64,000 nt of DNA from Pseudomonas sp. TTU2014-080ASC. GTDB taxonomy: Bacteria; Pseudomonadota; Gammaproteobacteria; Pseudomonadales; Pseudomonadaceae. The notes below the pieces were generated by a model, which worked only from the letters and a program-made list of their open reading frames with translations, was not told the DNA's origin and ran no database searches. The DNA is taken from the NCBI RefSeq assembly GCF_001446935.1, contig NZ_LKKK01000002.1:62001-126000 (forward strand), in the 5' to 3' direction. Position 1 is the stretch's first letter; each line of letters opens with the position of its first letter. Of this stretch, positions 55,439 to 64,000 are shown one piece after another. The position numbers were made by a program, and so were the translations under genes.

Positions 55439-56406
55439 CCTCAGCACTGCCCCATCTCGAAGGTTGGCGGTTTCGAACGCTAATTATCTCTATTATTTTG
55501 GCAGCCGCCGGCTATCTGGCCTTCTCACTTTGGGGGGGGTGGAATGATGTTGTAACTGCCTTCATACAAATTGGCACGCTGGGTACACTGATCACTTTAT
55601 TCATGTCTCTAGTGAACTACGGACTCCGCTTTGGTCGCTGGAAACTCTACCTCTCTGTACTCGGGTATAATGTGCCATTGGGAGCCGGCCTACGCATCTA
55701 CCTCAGCGGTTTTGCCTTGACAACAACTCCTGGTAAGGCAGGCGAAGCATTCCGAGGTGTACTACTTAAACGGTATGGGGTCCCATTCCCTACAACTTTC
55801 GCTACTTTCATAAGTGAACGACTGTCCGACCTAGTCGCTATCGTACTCCTCACTTTGCTCGGATTAGCCCAATACCCTAATGCACATGGCATCGTCATAG
55901 CAGGGGCGTTGGCTATTGTGGTTATGATGGCATGCCTGTCTAACCAATCATTACTAGACCAACTATACAACTGGGCACTAGGTCGCAAGTGCAAACTCTT
56001 GCCGCTAATTATTAATGTCCGAGCGATGCTGTCTGACACTCGGCAATGCCATCGCCCTAGGACACTGATAATTTCCACCATCCTAAGTTTAATAGCCTGG
56101 ACTTCAGAGGCATTAGCTTTCTATTGGGCGCTGGACTGGCTGGGAACCGATGTACCACTGTCGTTCGCAATTTTCATTTATGCCGTCTCGATGCTGGCCG
56201 GTGCCCTTAGCTTCTTACCTGGCGGTTTAGGTAGTGCCGAGGCAGTAATGGTTACCCTCCTTAGTTTCGCAGGGGTGAGTATCCCAACTGCCATAGCCGC
56301 TACCGTATTTATACGCTTGGCCACACTCTGGCTTGCTGTGGCGATCGGTTTAGCTTGCTTGGCGCAAAGCAGGAATGAGGAAGTTTTATCAGAGAAGAGC
56401 TCATGA
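55435..56406 (+). CDS. UPF0104 / LPG-synthase-TM-like membrane protein, candidate lipid flippase
   Basis: This 323-residue protein has about eight helices and the PF03706-type motif YLSGFALTTTPGKAGEAFRG. It has no soluble catalytic domain, so it is the membrane part only. Such proteins are candidates for moving lipid-linked sugars or lipids across the membrane. In mycobacteria a GtrA-like protein sits beside dprE1/dprE2; this protein could play a similar part, but that is inference. It overlaps both neighbours by ATGA. Confidence 0.7.
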   Translation: MTSALPHLEGWRFRTLIISIILAAAGYLAFSLWGGWNDVVTAFIQIGTLGTLITLFMSLVNYGLRFGRWKLYLSVLGYNVPLGAGLRIYLSGFALTTTPGKAGEAFRGVLLKRYGVPFPTTFATFISERLSDLVAIVLLTLLGLAQYPNAHGIVIAGALAIVVMMACLSNQSLLDQLYNWALGRKCKLLPLIINVRAMLSDTRQCHRPRTLIISTILSLIAWTSEALAFYWALDWLGTDVPLSFAIFIYAVSMLAGALSFLPGGLGSAEAVMVTLLSFAGVSIPTAIAATVFIRLATLWLAVAIGLACLAQSRNEEVLSEKSS

Positions 56407-57704
56407 GCTATGCAGGATCTTGGAATCGCTTGCCTCGAGTGAGTCCTGAAGCGATACATTCACTCTTTCAACGCAACCTTGGCGTCCCAGAGCATTTGCC
56501 GAAGCCACTGCTGGCATATGGCAATGGACGTAGCTACGGCGACGTGTGCCTCACAGAGAGCGGCACCCTATTGATGACACGCGGTCTAGACCGCTTCATA
56601 GAATTTGACCCCCAGAATGGCGTTGTACGTTGTGAGGCGGGCATCACCTTAGGTGAGATCTTGGCCTTGACCGTTCCACAAGGCTGGTTTTTGCCGAGCA
56701 CGCCAGGTACGCGATTTGCCACTTTAGGGGGAGCTGTCGCTAACGATGTGCATGGTAAGAACCACCACTCTCACGGCAGCTTTGGGCACCATGTGCTGGC
56801 ATTAGAACTCTGGCGCAGCGATGGCAGCTCAATCGAGTGCCGTCCTAACGACGGAACCGGTTGGTTTGCCTCTACTGTCGGTGGTCTGGGCCTGACAGGC
56901 CTGATTCGCTGGGTTGAATTACAGCTAATGCCCATCAAAAATCCTTGGATGTGGGTGGAGACGCGTCGCTTCAACAACCTAGATGAGTTCTGGACGCTTA
57001 ACCGCCAAGCTGAAACCTCTTGGCCCTATACCGTCGCTTGGATCGACTGCCTCTCAAAGGGCAACGCTCAAGGCCGCGGGATCTTAATGACAGGTCGACA
57101 CGCAGCGACACAAACGGAACTTCCTACTTTCAAATATAGTAGCAAGCGGATTCCTGTTGATCTTCCATTCTCATTGGTAAACAGACTCACCCTACGCACC
57201 TTCAATTCTATTTACTATCGACAGTCAGTTAAACCACAAGGTGCACTTACCCACTACGTACCATACTTCTACCCGCTGGATTCAATTCGGGACTGGAACC
57301 GAATTTATGGACGGCAAGGGTTCTATCAGTATCAATGTGTGATCCCACCCAATGAATCTGAAGGCGCAATAGCCTCACTTTTAAACACTATTGCCAAGCA
57401 CGGTGAAGGCTCATTTTTAGCCGTATTGAAGACATTCGGGAACAAACCTTCACTTGGCATGCTGTCTTTTCCTCGCCCAGGAACAACCCTTGCTTTGGAC
57501 TTCCCCAATCGTGGCGAAAGAACTTTGCGACTACTAACAGAGCTAGATTTCATCGTAGCTGAAGCAGGGGGAACGCTCTATCCGGCCAAGGATGCCCGCA
57601 TGCCTGCAAGCCTTTTCCAATCTGGCTTCCCACAATGGGAAGATTTCAGCAAATATGTCGACCCAAGCTTTTCTTCTCGATTTTGGCAACGTGTGGCCTT
57701 ATGA
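56403..57704 (+). CDS. DprE1-like FAD oxidase (decaprenylphosphoryl-ribose 2'-oxidase family)
   Basis: This 433-residue flavoenzyme of the VAO/ALO fold has FAD-binding GNGRSYGDVCL (41-51) and NDVHGKNHHSHGSFG (114-128), with GWFASTVGGLGLTGLI after it. Lys396 in LYPAKDARM matches the essential lysine of mycobacterial DprE1. It would oxidise the 2'-OH of polyprenyl-phosphoryl ribose to the keto form. At the site of the benzothiazinone-reactive cysteine (VCVDFP in M. tuberculosis, from memory) this protein has LALDFP, i.e. Ala364. It overlaps the SDR gene by ATGA. Confidence 0.87.
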   Translation: MSYAGSWNRLPRVSPEAIHSLFQRNLGVPEHLPKPLLAYGNGRSYGDVCLTESGTLLMTRGLDRFIEFDPQNGVVRCEAGITLGEILALTVPQGWFLPSTPGTRFATLGGAVANDVHGKNHHSHGSFGHHVLALELWRSDGSSIECRPNDGTGWFASTVGGLGLTGLIRWVELQLMPIKNPWMWVETRRFNNLDEFWTLNRQAETSWPYTVAWIDCLSKGNAQGRGILMTGRHAATQTELPTFKYSSKRIPVDLPFSLVNRLTLRTFNSIYYRQSVKPQGALTHYVPYFYPLDSIRDWNRIYGRQGFYQYQCVIPPNESEGAIASLLNTIAKHGEGSFLAVLKTFGNKPSLGMLSFPRPGTTLALDFPNRGERTLRLLTELDFIVAEAGGTLYPAKDARMPASLFQSGFPQWEDFSKYVDPSFSSRFWQRVAL

Positions 57705-58456
57705 ACTCTCTAAAACGTGTCATCATTTTCGGGGCAACCTCTTCAATTGCCGAACAGACAGCGCGACTATTGGTTGCCCAGGGCGCCTCTATATATTGCA
57801 TTGGGCGTAGTCCAAAAAAACTCAAAGCCTTGATAGATGATCTAAAAGTACGGGCCTCCACAGATCAATGCATTGACGGATGCGCAGCAAATCTGACCGA
57901 CACCTCTCAGCATGCTCGACTCATCGAAACGGCTGAGCGCGTGCTGGGCGGTATCGATAGCGTATTAATTGCCCATGGCACTCTTCCAAATCAAAAGGCC
58001 TGTCAGACGGACACACTACTGACACGGCAAGAATTTGAAACTAATGCCCTAAGCGTTATTGATCTACTCACCCTTATAGCCAATTATTTTGAGCAACAGC
58101 AACATGGTGTCATCGCTGTAATCAGCTCTGTGGCAGGAGATCGAGGACGCCAAAGTAATTACGTCTATGGCGCGGCCAAAGGCATGGTCACACTGTTTCT
58201 TCAAGGCCTGCGCAACAGACTGTCTAAAGCTAACGTTGATGTAGTAACTATCAAGCCGGGCTTCGTAGACACCCCAATGACAGACGGACTCGACAAACGT
58301 GGACCGTTGTGGGCTAAGCCTAAAGATATCGCAACAGGAATTATCAAGGCCATGCGGACTGGTAAAGGGGAAGTTTATTTACCCTGGTTCTGGAAAGGAA
58401 TAATGTTAGTCATCAGACATATCCCCGACTCTATATTCAAGCGAATGTCACTATGA
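57701..58456 (+). CDS. DprE2-like short-chain dehydrogenase
   Basis: This 251-residue SDR has the cofactor motif GATSSIAEQTARLL, SSVAG (catalytic Ser) and YGAAKG (YxxxK) with PGFVDTPMT after it; the C-terminal tail is hydrophobic as in DprE2. Together with the DprE1-like oxidase it would reduce the 2'-keto intermediate to polyprenyl-phosphoryl-D-arabinofuranose. The start ATG 57701 overlaps the previous stop; the longer frame to 57635 is a shadow of that gene. Confidence 0.85.
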   Translation: MNSLKRVIIFGATSSIAEQTARLLVAQGASIYCIGRSPKKLKALIDDLKVRASTDQCIDGCAANLTDTSQHARLIETAERVLGGIDSVLIAHGTLPNQKACQTDTLLTRQEFETNALSVIDLLTLIANYFEQQQHGVIAVISSVAGDRGRQSNYVYGAAKGMVTLFLQGLRNRLSKANVDVVTIKPGFVDTPMTDGLDKRGPLWAKPKDIATGIIKAMRTGKGEVYLPWFWKGIMLVIRHIPDSIFKRMSL

Positions 58457-59097
58457 GCTTACACCTTCAAAAAAGTAATCAAGCAGTGGCATTCTTTGAT
58501 TTCGACGGAACGTTGACCACCGGCGACACTTTAATGCCGTTTCTTAAGTTCTTGGTTGGCGCCCCGGCATACTACACCAAACTACTCGGACTTAGCCCAA
58601 CACTCACTGCGTACTTAGCTAGGTTAGTTCCCAACGATATCGCCAAGCAAATTTTGCTCAAAAAATACCTTGAGGGTTATGATATCAAAGAGCTATACAT
58701 ACAGGGAGAACTATTCTGTGAAACCGCGATTCCTAATATCCTTCGTCACGAAGGAATGGAGCGTCTAAAGTGGCACAAAGAGCAAGGTCATGAATGTATT
58801 TTACTAAGTGCCTCATTAGATATTTACCTAGAAGCATTTGTAAAAAAATTATCTTTAGACGGCTTAATTTGTTCAAAACTTCGCACCAATACAAAAAACC
58901 GTGTAAGTGGAGAACTAGATGGTGAGAACTGTTTTGGACATGCGAAAGCTCTAAAACTTAAACAATGGCTATCAAGCAGAGCCCCTTGTACCACATATGG
59001 GTACGGAGATAGTACTGGCGACCACCCCTTTTTGATGTTAGTTGACGAAGGATGGATACTTAAACGAGGTAAATTTGTACGACTTGATAAAATCTAA
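58453..59097 (+). CDS. HAD-IB phosphatase, candidate polyprenyl-phosphoribosyl 5-phosphatase
   Basis: This 214-residue HAD hydrolase has motif I FFDFDGTLTTGDT (Asp16, Asp18), motif II LLSASLDIYL, a conserved Lys-containing segment and motif IV YGYGDSTGDHPFL. In the D-arabinofuranose pathway a phosphatase must remove the 5-phosphate after the UbiA step; this gene overlaps the cassette by ATGA and fits that role. A PSPase-like or other phosphatase activity cannot be excluded from sequence alone. Confidence 0.78.
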   Translation: MSLHLQKSNQAVAFFDFDGTLTTGDTLMPFLKFLVGAPAYYTKLLGLSPTLTAYLARLVPNDIAKQILLKKYLEGYDIKELYIQGELFCETAIPNILRHEGMERLKWHKEQGHECILLSASLDIYLEAFVKKLSLDGLICSKLRTNTKNRVSGELDGENCFGHAKALKLKQWLSSRAPCTTYGYGDSTGDHPFLMLVDEGWILKRGKFVRLDKI

Positions 59098-59135
59098 GAA
59101 ATAAAATCACCATCTAAAAGTTCTACTTACCTACT

Positions 59136-61028
59136 ATGAATTACAATCTAAACTCCAACACCGACACATACAGCGCATCGCTACTGGCAGTAGGACTATA
59201 CTTCTTATACTCCCTATTAATCTCGATTAAGTTGTTCTTACAGTTCCCCATCGCAAGCATAACGCTCACATCACTATTGTTTTTAGCACTACTATTCATA
59301 ACAGAGAGGATATTCAACTTTAGAGAACACCCTCTCTTACTAAATAAAATTTGTTCACATACCTTTGCACTGGCGCTCATAGCTTTTTCATGCTCAATCA
59401 TCTATTCACAACCAAACACAAGCGGTTGGGCAATTTACATAAAAACATTTCCAATAGCCGAGTTAGAATCCGGCGCCAGCTTCCATCAGGATACGTCATA
59501 CCATGTAGCTTTAATTAATAGCATGATGAATTTAGGATTCCCCAGCACAGGTCAGCACGGGACTCCTTTCAACATGTACCATATTCTGAGCCACACTGTT
59601 GACGCATTATTTTTAAAAATTAGTGGCCTCGATCCTTATGACAGTTATGGATTGTTTCATCAATTCAAAATATTTATCTTTATTTCAGCCATATTACTGC
59701 TCATTGGAAGAACAGTCAGAGGACTTCCCTCATGGGCATACATCGTGTCTGTCATCGCTATCCCACCGATCATTATTTCATCCTGGCATGGTATTGCTTC
59801 GCACGGGCTATGGCTAGGAACCTTAGTGCTTTTAACGGCAGCAACTTACCTATACGCTGTATACAACAAAGATACAGTCAAAAAGCGAGACTACATAAAT
59901 TTATTCGTGATAATCGCTATAATATCTCTTTCAAAAATATCTGCAGGATTTATGCTGGCCACATTTACTGGAATCCTACTCTTACAAAAGGACTTCAGAA
60001 AAATTTCTGTATATATATTTGGGACCTGTCTTTTAATTTTTTTCTATTTCTATTCCTCACTTTTCCAAGCAGAAACCAGCACCCAAACATCATTATCAAA
60101 TATAAACATTAATAGCTTTTTCGCATTTTTTTCGTTATCCGACAGACTCGCATGGCATGTTAGTTTATGGCATATATACTACCCAATATGCGCAAGTCTG
60201 GTCTGGATGTTCATATCCATTGTCACTAAAAACCATACTTACCTAAAGCTGAGCATTGCAAGCTCAATATCAATTTTGATTCTTTACTTAATCATCACAA
60301 CTCAAGTCGGCCTTAATGATTCTGAACAATGGTATTTTACTTTCAGCCTTGGCAGTACTATCACCATCATACTGTACATATCCATAGTTGAGTTTATATC
60401 AAAAATCAATAAAGCGCCATTACACTTCATTAGCCCAAGTTCCGCCATTGCTTTTGTTTTGATCGCAAGTTTAGTTATAATTCAAGAAATCCCTAGCGAC
60501 AAAAAAAGCCTATTGACCAGCCCCCTGAGAAACATAATACAACACATCCTTTCAAGTAATACAATTGAAAGCAACTTCAAACCAAATGAAATACTGAGTA
60601 TTAAAGACTTAAATCCCTACACCCCATTTAAAAGCCGAGAAATATTTAACAATTTGGAAGATAAAAACTGGATATACAAGCTTCAAAACAGTTTAAATCA
60701 AGCGCTTAACGAAAGCGCCCTTACCCGTCGAGACACATTAATGTTTATTCCTCGCAGCATTTACGATAGCGAAGTAGCTTCACTCGGCGGACCTAAATGG
60801 GCAAGCGGGCTTCTCGTGTATTCTTTGTTTGGAGTCCCACTTGCACATGGGGTTGAAAGCAATAATAGAACCTATGGCCTATCTAACTACACAGCCGAAT
60901 CTATGAGAAAGGAAAGTATCTCCGAAAATGAGATACACAACCTGTGTAGTACAAAAAAAATTAAAGGATTGGTTCTTGTTACAAGTTTGATGAAAACAGA
61001 TTACGAAATCAGATACTGCACCAAATAG
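59136..61028 (+). CDS. Polytopic membrane protein, GT-C glycosyltransferase candidate
   Basis: This 630-residue protein has about 10-12 helices in the first 480 residues, then a soluble C-terminal domain of about 150 residues. The first large extracytoplasmic loop (about 105-155) holds GASFHQDTSYHVALINSMMN, an Asp/His motif in the place where GT-C enzymes carry their catalytic acid. No known family was recognised. It is the last gene after the donor cassette (38-bp gap) and could transfer arabinofuranose from the lipid donor to a surface acceptor. It is the most AT-rich gene in the window, with many TTA and ATA codons. Confidence 0.5.
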   Translation: MNYNLNSNTDTYSASLLAVGLYFLYSLLISIKLFLQFPIASITLTSLLFLALLFITERIFNFREHPLLLNKICSHTFALALIAFSCSIIYSQPNTSGWAIYIKTFPIAELESGASFHQDTSYHVALINSMMNLGFPSTGQHGTPFNMYHILSHTVDALFLKISGLDPYDSYGLFHQFKIFIFISAILLLIGRTVRGLPSWAYIVSVIAIPPIIISSWHGIASHGLWLGTLVLLTAATYLYAVYNKDTVKKRDYINLFVIIAIISLSKISAGFMLATFTGILLLQKDFRKISVYIFGTCLLIFFYFYSSLFQAETSTQTSLSNININSFFAFFSLSDRLAWHVSLWHIYYPICASLVWMFISIVTKNHTYLKLSIASSISILILYLIITTQVGLNDSEQWYFTFSLGSTITIILYISIVEFISKINKAPLHFISPSSAIAFVLIASLVIIQEIPSDKKSLLTSPLRNIIQHILSSNTIESNFKPNEILSIKDLNPYTPFKSREIFNNLEDKNWIYKLQNSLNQALNESALTRRDTLMFIPRSIYDSEVASLGGPKWASGLLVYSLFGVPLAHGVESNNRTYGLSNYTAESMRKESISENEIHNLCSTKKIKGLVLVTSLMKTDYEIRYCTK

Positions 61029-61032
61029 TACT

Positions 61033-61740
61033 TGTGCGTTGCTAGGCGCGATGTACCGGAACGCTTCGGCCCATGATCGACCGTGAATCAACGCTTCCGT
61101 GATTGGAGGGAAGACGGGACGTTCGAACAACTGCTTGAACGGTTGTACATTCGCCTGAGTCAGGAAAGGTTGTTCGATCTGGATACATGGATGACCGACT
61201 CCACGGTGGTACGAGCAACCCGATCCTGTTCTGGCGACGGGGAAAATGGGGGCCAGAAGAGCCGGTAGAGCATGCACTGGGGCGCAGCAGGTATGGCCTG
61301 AGCACCAGATCCATATGGTTTGCGATGCCAACGGTGTGCCCCTAAGCATTTTGCTATCTGCGGGTCAGTCCAGCGACATTTCGAATGCTCAAGCTCTCTT
61401 GGATCAGATTCGCATACTAGGGAAACAAGGTCGGCCTCGTAAGCACTACCGCTGGTCGCTTGCAGACAAGTGCTAAGATGCCGAGAACTGCGCCAATACT
61501 ATGAACGTTACCGGACGGAGCCTGTGATTCCGCAGCGAACCATGAAGCGCAAGCCAAAACCGTGACTACCTCGACTGTTCGAGCGCCCAAAATACCGGCA
61601 ACGGAACATCATCGACTAATATTCGGCTGGCTGAAATAGAATCGCAGGATTGGCACTCATTACGACAAGCAGGCAAGAAGTTTTGCCGTCATGGTCACAC
61701 TGGCCTGGACGCTGCGATGCCTACAGCAGTAGTTTGCGTC
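61033..61740 (+). pseudogene. Decayed IS5-family transposase
   Basis: Fragments in different frames read as one IS5-type transposase: VNQRFRDWREDGTFEQLLER, then DTWMTDSTVVRATRSCSGDG, ALGRSRYGLSTRSI, VCDANGVPLSILLSAGQSSD, ALLDQIRI, GRPRKHYRW, and finally THYDKQARSFAVMVTLAWTL (plus-strand reading near 61655-61720). Stops and frameshifts break it several times, so it is inactive. Clean terminal inverted repeats were not found. It directly follows the GT-C candidate. Confidence 0.8.
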
Positions 61741-62621
61741 TAGGACCTAGCTTTAGCAGCAGTTATAACCTCGCAGCAGCTATTTCGCACATTACAGACG
61801 CACTTGCCCTTAATGCGCTTGTAAATATCTGCGGACCATCCGCAGACTCGACAGTTTGCCAAAATCAGTCCGTCTTCTTCGGAGTGGCCTTCGCTTTGCA
61901 CGAAAACATCTGCACCATTGATGTTGAGGTGAACCGATATTTGAATTTTCGTACCGAATCCCAGTAACAAAATTATATATGAGGATGGCTACTACACATA
62001 GAGCATTATCGAAACGTCTTATTATCCTACTTGAGAAATCTGAAACTCAGTACAACAGCACCAAATCTGCTTCAGTACAACCTAAAAACTGTCGCGACAC
62101 CAATTCTTAGTAAAATCCATAGCATCAGGAATCTAGCCAGTGGCTATAGTTAAATATTTAGATAAGGTATTTTTGACTTTGGTGGTGCCTGCAAACTCAG
62201 CGAAAAGTACACTTTCAATGCTTCGAATAAGCTTTCTCCGTAGTCATCAACTTAGTCATCTCGCTTACCGCAAAAGAGTGTAGTGTAAGCTTCAGTAATG
62301 AAGACAATGTTAAAGAGTCTTACTCGTCACTGACTTTGGCTGAGTTTGAAAGCAAGACAAGCCATTATGCCGAAATTCTTTATTACTCGAGCTCCGACAA
62401 ATCTATCATGCATTCAATACATCATTGCGTACACATCGATATTGAATTCATAACGGACACGATGCTCGTATATATAACTACTAGCAAACCTTCCCCTTCA
62501 ACTTGAAGAGCGCATAGGGCGCTGATTAATTTATGTAGATCTAAATCGCGTACTTTGCTTTTAGACGCTCAAAATCGCAGCTCAACTGCACTCAGGTTAT
62601 AGGAAAAAACAGGAGATCAAA
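61741..62621. other. Gene-poor AT-rich stretch after the IS remnant
   Basis: No supported gene. A short minus-strand frame at 61740-61970 encodes a cysteine-rich peptide but has no clear ribosome-binding site. The rest (62.0-62.6 kb) has many stops in all frames and looks like decayed or foreign DNA between the transposase remnant and the orphan gene. Confidence 0.5.
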
Positions 62622-63188
62622 TTGAACGGAATCATAAATAGTAGCCCCTCTGACCAATCAAAGACCGATAACGACTCCAGAAAGCATCAAGGTGAAGCGT
62701 CAGACGAAACTGTTACCAATAGAGTCAGAAAAATAGAGCAACTGCTGCAACAGAGCAATAACTATGTGTGCTACTTCTTAGCGATGGGTGGGCACACACG
62801 CAGCAGCTACTTGAGACTCAGAAAAAATCCGGGACTAGAAATCATCTGGACCGGCACGGGCCTGAAAAAGGGATGGTGCATCTTAGGTTTGTTGATGCAC
62901 AGCCATGCCGGACTCATAAAGATAATTGAACCTACAATGCTCAGTGAAACTTTCGAGCAACTGGGCGACGGAGTCATGATTGGTATTTATGTGTTCACCC
63001 GGAAGTTTGAGGAGCAGTTTGTCGCATCAGCTAAGCAAGATTACCCCTCGCTGGTCGGAACTTTTGGGCTGGAAATGGAGGAAGATTTCGTGTGCTACAC
63101 AGTCGACACGAGAGGCATTGGCTCAACTGGCAATCTGTATGAGGAAATCCAGCTCGGAGTAAAAACCCCCAGCCCTTTTACTCCATAA
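62622..63188 (+). CDS. Orphan protein of unknown function
   Basis: This 188-residue protein has no signal peptide or membrane helix. AGGAG lies six bases before a TTG start at 62622, a strong site that supports translation. The N-terminal 35 residues are polar and probably disordered, followed by a mixed alpha/beta part with RVRKIEQLLQQSN and a conserved-looking core (GLEIIWTGTGLKKGWCILGL). No family recognised. It stands alone in the AT-rich block, so it may be accessory. Confidence 0.55.
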   Translation: MNGIINSSPSDQSKTDNDSRKHQGEASDETVTNRVRKIEQLLQQSNNYVCYFLAMGGHTRSSYLRLRKNPGLEIIWTGTGLKKGWCILGLLMHSHAGLIKIIEPTMLSETFEQLGDGVMIGIYVFTRKFEEQFVASAKQDYPSLVGTFGLEMEEDFVCYTVDTRGIGSTGNLYEEIQLGVKTPSPFTP

Positions 63189-63374
63189 GATCGGTATCCC
63201 AGAATCTGCAGTAAGAGCGCCGGAGAAGTCCGACTGACCTATTAGTGGATATCACTCCAATAGATATTAAGCCTGCACATAAGGTGCCCGAAGACGATCC
63301 AGCACTCGCCCCACGGTGGGTCATCTGCTATGCAGAGTTGCCCACCTCACAAAACAGTGCCTGGTCAGCCCTGC

Positions 63375-64000
63375 CTATTTCTCCGGCTTGTAGCCCAGGC
63401 GGATGCCGCCCCAATGCCGGCCTTTGACCGTAATCGGCACCGACAGATCGTGCATCAGCTCGCCGGTGTCGCGGGTGTAGGTTTGCAACAACAGCGGCTG
63501 CTGATGGCTGCCGCAGCGAATGCCGGTGCGGTCGTTGAACAGGCGCTTACCCCGGCTGCGGGCGGTATCCACCGTGCGGTCGCCGGTTGGCGGGTGGTTA
63601 AAAGCCCGGTTGTGGGTCGGCACGTAGCCTTCTGCCGTCGTAGCGATGGCGAATACCAGCCCCTCATGCTGTTGCAGTAACGGCTCCTGGATGCCCGGCA
63701 GAACATGATCGGCGTAGTCATCGAAGCGCGTCTTGAACTTGGGCGGGAAAGTGTTGGGAATCGGCTGGTAATTGCGGTCAAACAGGTCACCCAGGCTGAT
63801 GCGACCGTTCTCCACATCACACTCGAACTGCTCGCTGATCTGCTGTGCCGCTGTGCGGGCAAGGTCATAGACACGCTGGTGGTAGTCATCCAGCTTAACC
63901 CCGGCCAACTGCTCACTGACGCTCTCAGCCAGCTCGACCAGACGATCCGAGGAACTGCTCAACTGGCGGGTCTGCACTTCGCTGTCACTAACATCGCTGC
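63375..64000 (-). CDS. Chemoreceptor-like protein, C-terminal part (runs off the window)
   Basis: The frame is open to the window edge, so the first in-frame GTG (63977) is internal. About 207 residues are visible. The first ~30 are helical like the end of a methyl-accepting signalling domain (SSSDRLVELAESVSEQLAGV). The rest looks like a Cache/PAS-type sensor with EGYVPTHNRAF and LFNDRTG, ending VKGRHWGGIRLGYKPEK. This arrangement, with a sensor after the signalling domain, occurs in some pseudomonad cytoplasmic MCPs. The N-terminal part is outside the window. Confidence 0.65.
   Translation of the reverse strand, partial: SDVSDSEVQTRQLSSSSDRLVELAESVSEQLAGVKLDDYHQRVYDLARTAAQQISEQFECDVENGRISLGDLFDRNYQPIPNTFPPKFKTRFDDYADHVLPGIQEPLLQQHEGLVFAIATTAEGYVPTHNRAFNHPPTGDRTVDTARSRGKRLFNDRTGIRCGSHQQPLLLQTYTRDTGELMHDLSVPITVKGRHWGGIRLGYKPEK

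Noticed and set aside
61740..61970. 76-residue cysteine-rich minus-strand frame
   Set aside because: No ribosome-binding site, sits in decayed DNA beside a broken transposase and matches no family I recognise.
63300..63365. GGTGGGT/ACC-type inverted repeat resembling the REP at 52693
   Set aside because: Only part of one arm matches and the pairing is poor, so it is not called as a repeat.
1..64000. CRISPR arrays, tRNA and rRNA genes
   Set aside because: No regularly spaced direct repeats and no cloverleaf or rRNA-like sequence were seen on reading either strand.

Overview
The window looks like a Pseudomonas (sensu lato) chromosome. The pnt transhydrogenase genes, the gcdR-gcdH-gcdG glutarate block and a PauB-like oxidase match Pseudomonas gene order and protein style. 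Core genes are moderately GC-rich. The segment from about 54.3 to 63.2 kb is visibly AT-richer, with many TTA/ATA/AAA codons, and looks acquired.

Left part (1-29 kb), on both strands. First come an MBOAT O-acyltransferase with the start of an SGNH-like partner, the pntAa-pntAb-pntB operon and the gcdR/gcdH-gcdG glutaryl-CoA genes, with a palindromic MITE-like element between gcdH and gcdG. Next is a hydroxamate siderophore locus. A plus-strand uptake operon (ferric reductase, ATPase, double permease, binding protein) faces a minus-strand receptor and a NIS biosynthesis/export operon (N-hydroxylase, MFS, acyltransferase, IucA/IucC-type synthetase). A Fur-like box precedes each operon, and no diamine-forming decarboxylase is present. 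After that follow housekeeping and sensory genes: a 2OG-Fe(II) oxygenase, a DUF2059 protein, a hydrolase, a thioredoxin-like protein, a six-TM chemoreceptor, an M20 peptidase and a FixJ-type regulator.

Middle part (28.2-51.2 kb): a lateral-type (Flag-2/laf-like) flagellar locus. Minus-strand lfgBCDEFGHIJKL is followed by a LafW-like gene. flgA and the flagellin lie on the plus strand, followed by a ToxR-like membrane regulator with an overlapping ToxS-like partner. A minus-strand operon encodes FliD-FliS-FliT-FliK-FliL-sigma28-MotA-MotB in the lafB-lafU order. Both minus-strand operons have a -24/-12 (sigma54) promoter and a shared 23-bp palindrome about 110-130 bp upstream, which suggests control by an enhancer-binding protein encoded elsewhere. 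Export/switch genes, flgM, flgN and a lafK-like gene are not in the window. A NarL-type two-component system sits beside the locus.

Right part (51.4-64 kb): a POTRA-less TpsB-like outer-membrane barrel and a PauB-like oxidase. Then comes a tightly overlapping five-gene operon that reads as a lipid-linked D-arabinofuranose donor pathway (Rv3806c-like UbiA transferase, UPF0104 membrane protein, DprE1-like oxidase, DprE2-like SDR, HAD phosphatase) plus a polytopic GT-C-like protein. A decayed IS5-family transposase and gene-poor AT-rich DNA follow, then an orphan ORF and the C-terminal end of a chemoreceptor-like protein that runs off the window.

All family names come from reading motifs by eye; no searches were run.
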